A stretch of 17,633 nt of DNA from DATHGT01 sp035317605 (GTDB lineage: Bacteria; Methylomirabilota; Methylomirabilia; Rokubacteriales; CSP1-6), in NCBI GenBank assembly GCA_035317605.1, contig DATHGT010000341.1:1-17633 (forward strand). The letters run 5' to 3'. Position 1 is the stretch's first letter, and each line of letters starts with the position of its first letter. The notes under the pieces are model-generated. The model was not told the origin of the DNA. It saw nothing but the letters and a program-made list of their open reading frames with translations, and made no database searches. The position numbers were made by a program, and so were the translations under genes. This document shows, in pieces, positions 14,709 to 17,633 of the stretch.

Positions 14709-14723
14709 CAAGAATAATTCTTG
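14709..14723. promoter_or_regulatory. Perfect 7-1-7 palindrome, probable PerR/Fur box
   Basis: CAAGAAT-A-ATTCTTG, a perfect inverted repeat with the 7-1-7 layout of the Bacillus PerR box (TTATAATNATTATAA). It stands out as the only AT-rich patch in the area and ends one base before the stop codon of the PerR-like gene. A further direct half-site CAAGAAT lies at 14697-14703, twelve bases away. The site is 44 bp upstream of the rubrerythrin start codon, where it could control a promoter internal to the operon. Confidence 0.75.
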
Positions 14724-15176
14724 TCAAGCGCCGGCCCGCGCGAGCGGGCGGCAATCGCGGCAGTGGCCGAGGATCTCGAAGCGGAAGCCCGTGGCCGTGA
14801 AGTTCCGCGTGCGGATGCCGGCGAGCCAGCGCGCGCCCGGCCGCGCCTCCACGTCGTCGACGCGCCCGCAGCCGAGACACCGCGCGTGCGAGTGGACGTC
14901 CGTGCGGATGTCGTAGCGCGCGGCGGCGTCGCCGTAGGTGAGCTTGCCGGCCAGGCCGGAGCGGACGAGCAACTCGAGCGCGTTGTAGACGGTGGCCAGA
15001 CTCACCCGTGGCACGCGCCGCTTGACCGCGAGATATACGTCCTCGGCGGTGGGATGGTGATGAACGCCGCGCAGGTAGTCGTAGACGGCTTCGCGCTGGC
15101 GGGTGGACCGTCGGCCCAGACGTCCGGCTAGCGCGTGAGTCCGCAGAGCAGACGCTCCTTGCCGCAGGACGAGCAC
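14724..15176 (-). CDS. perR: PerR-like Fur family peroxide-sensing repressor
   Basis: A Fur-family metal-dependent repressor with a winged helix (residues about 20-90, recognition region SLATVYNALELLVRSG) and a dimerisation domain. From the GTG start, all PerR regulatory-metal ligands align with B. subtilis PerR at an offset of four: H41, D89, H95, H97 and D108 (H37, D85, H91, H93, D104). The structural zinc cysteines C100/C103 and C139/C142 are also present. The Asp at the D104 position points to PerR rather than Fur or Zur. The start is uncertain: there is no ATG, GTG or TTG near the upstream stop at 15128, the GTG at 15176 lies 49 bp inside the preceding gene without a clear ribosome binding site, and a CTG at 15119 is an alternative. 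Confidence 0.85.
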   Translation of the reverse strand: MLVLRQGASALRTHALAGRLGRRSTRQREAVYDYLRGVHHHPTAEDVYLAVKRRVPRVSLATVYNALELLVRSGLAGKLTYGDAAARYDIRTDVHSHARCLGCGRVDDVEARPGARWLAGIRTRNFTATGFRFEILGHCRDCRPLARAGA

Positions 15177-15754
15177 GTGCCGTACTGCCGGCGCGCTCCT
15201 CGCCCCTCGGCGCCGAGCACGGCGCGGTCGACGCGCTTGGTGGCGAACAGCGCGGTGGCGATGCACTGCGTGCAGAACATCTGGCCCCGATGACTCGCCA
15301 GGAACTCCCAGAGCGCCGCGCTCTGGGTCACCACGGCCGGACGCGCGGGCGGCCGCGTCCCCGCCCCGTCGCCGTTGCCGCGGGGCGCCTGGTCCGAGAT
15401 GCGATAGGTCGTCTTCACGTCGAGGCATCCTCCGCACGGTCCCGAGGCGACGTCCACGACCATGAAGCTTCCGATGCGCAGCATGCTCTCCCGCGCTCGA
15501 TCCTCGGAGATGCCGGTTTTCTTCGACACGCAGTCCAGGCACAACGGGGTCTGCACGATGATCTCGACGATGAACGGCGAATCGAGATCGCTGCTCCCGC
15601 GGATCGGCAGGGCCATGCGGCACAGCCGCGCCGCTTGCGCGATCAGCCGTCGCGACTCGGCGACCAGGACCCTGAGGGTGGCTGTAGACTTGGCCGCTCC
15701 AGCGATCAGCCCATCGGAGTCGGTGAGGACGCTGGTAACTTCGAGAGTCTGCAT
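15128..15754 (-). CDS. Cys-rich protein with two CxxC/CxxC modules, function unknown
   Basis: A 208-residue soluble protein that I cannot assign to a named family. The first 50 residues are helical. Two similar modules follow, each with CxxC, about 31 residues, then CxxC: C72/C75 with C107/C110, and C161/C164 with C194/C197. They look like an internal duplication that could bind two zinc ions or Fe-S clusters. In the first module the intervening stretch resembles a helix-turn-helix (SKKTGISEDRARESMLRIG), so DNA or RNA binding is possible. GAGGAGG stands directly before the ATG. The gene overlaps the PerR-like gene and is first in the redox operon, suggesting a sensor or regulator role; this is an inference. 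Confidence 0.75.
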   Translation of the reverse strand: MQTLEVTSVLTDSDGLIAGAAKSTATLRVLVAESRRLIAQAARLCRMALPIRGSSDLDSPFIVEIIVQTPLCLDCVSKKTGISEDRARESMLRIGSFMVVDVASGPCGGCLDVKTTYRISDQAPRGNGDGAGTRPPARPAVVTQSAALWEFLASHRGQMFCTQCIATALFATKRVDRAVLGAEGRGARRQYGTCSSCGKERLLCGLTR

Positions 15755-15892
15755 CTCCCCTCCTCTGGCCGATAGGATAGCAGTGAGGGCATCTGAGTCA
15801 ACACCGTCCGCGCCTCTTGTAGACTCGTCAAGCGCTTCCCTCGCCGTTTCCGGCTGGGGTAGAGTAGCGCGTCAAACAAAGGAGGAAAGACC

Positions 15893-16003
15893 ATGGCCGA
15901 CAAAGGCATCCCCGGTTGGATCACGCTCGGCAGCGTCGTGCTCATCGCCGCGCTGGTGGTCGACTTCTTCGTCGTGTTTCGCGCTGCCCTCAGCGGACAT
16001 TAG
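15893..16003 (+). CDS. 36-residue single-pass membrane protein
   Basis: MADKGIPGWITLGSVVLIAA opens this 36-residue protein, continuing with one hydrophobic helix (about residues 10-32) and the end AALSGH. AGGAGG precedes the ATG at ideal spacing (AGGAGGAAAGACCATG), which is the main reason to believe it is translated. A strong hairpin follows 5 bp after the stop, so the gene looks like a monocistronic unit. Its function is unknown; small one-helix proteins often modulate larger membrane complexes, but none is evident nearby. Confidence 0.7.
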   Translation: MADKGIPGWITLGSVVLIAALVVDFFVVFRAALSGH

Positions 16004-16008
16004 GACAT

Positions 16009-16032
16009 GGGGGGCCTAGCCGCGGGCCCCCC
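16009..16032 (+). terminator. GC hairpin after the 36-residue gene
   Basis: GGGGGGCC, an 8-base loop, then GGCCCCCC, beginning 5 bp after the stop codon. No T-run follows, but C-rich runs do. Probable transcription end of the small membrane protein gene. Confidence 0.6.
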
Positions 16033-16053
16033 AAACCCCCCGGGCCCTCGTCA

Positions 16054-16074
16054 CGCCCCGGCGAAGCCGGGGCG
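16054..16074. terminator. Second hairpin, 9-bp perfect stem
   Basis: CGCCCCGGC, loop GAA, then the exact reverse complement. It lies between the small plus-strand gene and the convergent OsmC-like gene, whose readthrough stop is 34 bp away, and may terminate transcription from either side. The 16004-16107 gap holds nothing else that I see. Confidence 0.5.
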
Positions 16075-16107
16075 CTCCTCGACTAACGCCCCCCGCTCGT
16101 CACGCGA

Positions 16108-16521
16108 CTAAACGGCTTTGACCTGGATGTTCACGGCGGTCGCGGCCGCGACCGTGCGGTAGAGGGGTCAACGGCCGCGGTAGGTTTCGACCAGCCCTTC
16201 GGCCTGCTCCTGATTGACGCCGGCGAGCTCGAACGTCATGGTCACGTGGGCGAAGCGGTTCGGCTCCGCTGACGCCCGCACGCCCTCGATCGTCACGTCC
16301 ATGCTCTTCAGCGGCACGCCGGTGTCCCGCGCGTGCATCTCGATCAGCGTCACCCCGCAGGACGACACCGCGGCCAGGAACGCCTCGCTGTTGGTGAACG
16401 TGTCGGTCTGCGGCCGCGACGACGAATCGAACGGCAGCCGCACCCCGCGCGCAGCGGCGTTCGACGCCCGCCCGATGGTTCCGCTGGTGGACGACCGGAT
16501 GGTTTCGACCACATCGCTCAT
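16108..16521 (-). CDS. OsmC/Ohr-like protein with in-frame TGA at second Cys position (candidate selenoprotein)
   Basis: Member of the OsmC/Ohr superfamily, thiol peroxidases that reduce organic hydroperoxides. From the ATG at 16521 (GGAAGGAG upstream) the protein has the first reactive cysteine at C55 (AVSSCGVTLIE) and reaches VETYRGR, then meets TGA at 16168-16170, codon 118. Beyond it the frame stays open for 19 family-like residues, starting PLYRTVAAAT, and stops at TAG 16108. OsmC-family proteins normally read RGRCPLY or similar at this point, so TGA replaces the second reactive cysteine (C125 in E. coli OsmC). Read through, the protein is 137 residues, normal for the family; stopped at TGA it is 117 and lacks a catalytic residue. 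Selenocysteine, a recent nonsense mutation or a base-call error would all give this picture. Confidence 0.7.
16137..16154 (-). promoter_or_regulatory. Possible bacterial SECIS hairpin downstream of the TGA
   Basis: CGGTCGCGGCCGCGACCG folds as a perfect 7-bp stem with a GGCC loop. It begins 13 bases after the in-frame TGA of the OsmC-like gene and its loop begins 20 bases after it. Bacterial SECIS elements have a short stem-loop with a G early in the apical loop roughly 16-37 bases after the UGA. The bulged U and GGU loop of the E. coli fdhF element are absent, and palindromes of this kind arise readily in such GC-rich DNA. Confidence 0.4.
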
Positions 16522-16658
16522 GTTCGTGCTCCTTCCCTCGCCTGGCGTGAGTTCGTCGGTCGCGCACCATGTTCTCACGGCAACGAATCGATCGGATATT
16601 CGATCCGGTCGTGTAAAATTTTCCGACGCTTCAATTCAGGTCAAGGACGGTGTGCGCG
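16522..16658. promoter_or_regulatory. Divergent intergenic region with possible promoters
   Basis: This 137-bp gap separates the OsmC-like gene (minus) from the collagen-like gene (plus) and must hold promoters for both. A locally AT-rich stretch includes GTGTAAAATTTT, with TAAAAT at 16614-16619 as a possible -10 box for the plus-strand gene. I see no convincing -35 box. Confidence 0.3.
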
Positions 16659-17433
16659 ATGAAGTCTGCTCGACTCGTTTCCTTCGTCATCCTGGCTGCG
16701 CTGAGCTTCGACGTCGCGTTCGCGCGGGCTCAGAGCCCTGGCATTCCGGGATGGCCAGTTTTTGGTGGACCTCCCGGACCCGAGGGGCCGGCGGGTCCGC
16801 AAGGCCCGCAGGGGAACATTGGTCCCGCCGGTCCGCAAGGGCCGGCTGGCCCCATCGGAGCCACGGGAGCCACGGGAGACAAGGCGCGACTGGCCTGCAG
16901 GGCTCGCCAGGCCCGATCGGAGCGACCGGCCCCGCGGGTCCAACGGCGGCGAGCTTCGCGTATCAGGACGTGACGATCCCGATCGAGGCCACGAGCACGC
17001 CGGTGCTCGATCTGGCGTCGCTGAACAGCGTCGGAGATAGCCAGATCATCACGACCTTCGACGCGATCATCATGGCCAGCGCGACGCTCGTCGTCAGCCA
17101 GGCGAGCTTCGACGAGGTGATTCTGTACTGTCACACCTGGACATCAGTGACGGGACGGGTCCGACCAACGGCTTGACGCTGATGAGCGCGCCCTTCGGGA
17201 CAAGCGTGTCGATGATAGGGGCGGTCGACCCCGACTTCCCGTATTTCCAGACTGTGTCGCTCATCGGCGCGAAGCGCGTGACGCCGGGGACGTACAACGT
17301 TCGAGCGCGATGCGTCTCCGGGCTCCCGGAAGGTTGCTCGTGCGCCGAGTTCCCGCAGTTCCGGAGCGGCTATCTCAACGTCTGGGCGACCGCCGCGTCC
17401 TGCAACCCTTCGAGCGGCCGCCCGTGCCCCTGA
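16659..17433 (+). pseudogene. Secreted collagen-like protein with two frameshifts
   Basis: A gene for an exported collagen-like protein, interrupted by two frame changes. It starts with a signal peptide (MKSARLVSFVILAALSF to about residue 26, ARA before QSPG), then about 20 Gly-X-Y triplets such as GPPGPEGPAGPQGPQG, then a beta-rich C-terminal domain with several cysteines. The frame breaks in AAGG near 16883, where one missing G would restore DKGATGLQG. It breaks again near 17132-17137, where removing one AC unit would restore YCHLDISDGTGPT. With both repaired it would encode about 258 residues ending at TGA 17431. The lesions may be real decay or sequencing errors, since both sit in short repeats. 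Such proteins form surface fibres or appendages; the role here is unknown. Confidence 0.75.
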
Positions 17434-17633
17434 CTACAGGTACTGCCCGGTCGTCACCACCCGATCGACGGGCTTGGGCTTCTCGGTCACCGAGGACATG
17501 ATGGGCTTGTTGTAGACGATGCGTTTGCCCTTCTTGCCCGCGATCTTGGCCCAATCGTCGGGGTTCGAGGTATTCGGCAGGTCTTCGTTCTCCTTGAACT
17601 CCTCGCGGATGGCGGTGAGGAGGTCGTCGGCGG
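17434..17633 (-). CDS. C-terminal end of an unidentified protein
   Basis: The last 66 residues of a minus-strand gene that begins beyond the right edge. The visible part is polar and lysine-rich (IREEFKENEDLPNTSNPDDW, KIAGKKGKRIVYNKPIM) and ends VTTGQYL. Codon use fits a real gene and the frame is open throughout. I do not recognise the family and see no motif. Its TAG stop directly abuts the TGA stop of the convergent collagen-like gene with no base between them. Confidence 0.6.
   Translation of the reverse strand, partial: ADDLLTAIREEFKENEDLPNTSNPDDWAKIAGKKGKRIVYNKPIMSSVTEKPKPVDRVVTTGQYL

Noticed and set aside
16780..16950. A tandem DNA repeat or CRISPR-like array
   Set aside because: The periodicity is 9 bp and comes from Gly-X-Y triplets of the collagen-like protein; units are not identical and there are no spacers.

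Overview
The window is strongly GC-rich and gene-dense, with short intergenic gaps, coupled start/stop codons and no rRNA, tRNA, CRISPR array or transposase that I can see. The gene content (GAF/PAS kinases, a rubrerythrin / CCG-domain Fe-S / DUF3501 cluster, a ferritin-loaded encapsulin, an RRM protein beside rpsU) suggests a free-living, metabolically flexible soil or subsurface bacterium. A Rokubacteria/Methylomirabilota-like or deltaproteobacterium-like lineage is my guess, and no phylogenetic marker here proves it.

Layout. 1-2432 (minus strand): a TauE/SafE-type permease cut by the window edge, a truncated GAF-domain sensor fragment, a second and decayed copy of the permease, and a membrane-anchored TPR protein. 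The two permease copies share about 430 bp at roughly 97% identity. 2570-3490: two small proteins of unknown function on either side of a strong hairpin, then a Rieske ferredoxin. 3575-4737 (plus): an encapsulated ferritin (EncFtn) with a C-terminal cargo-loading peptide, overlapping the family 1 encapsulin shell gene. 4751-5536 (minus): an RRM RNA-binding protein, ribosomal protein bS21 and a small unknown protein. 5741-7114 (plus): a metallo-beta-lactamase/double-rhodanese protein of the persulfide dioxygenase type. 7117-15754 (minus): a long run reading, in transcription order, Cys-rich protein, PerR-like repressor, rubrerythrin, Fe-S/CCG protein, DUF3501 protein, 3-methyladenine glycosylase (tag), and a 1520-residue CheB-CheR-PAS-histidine kinase-receiver protein. 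15893-17633: a 36-residue membrane protein, an OsmC-like protein with an in-frame TGA at its second catalytic cysteine position, a collagen-like secreted protein broken by two frameshifts, and the end of an unidentified gene.

The common theme is iron, sulfur and peroxide handling: iron storage in a protein shell, a Rieske electron carrier, persulfide oxidation, and a PerR-like repressor with a perfect 7-1-7 palindrome directly upstream of rubrerythrin. The most unusual observation is the OsmC-like gene. Its TGA sits where the family carries the second reactive cysteine, the frame stays open and family-like beyond it to a normal length, and a perfect hairpin lies at the distance expected for a bacterial SECIS element. 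It is therefore a candidate selenoprotein.
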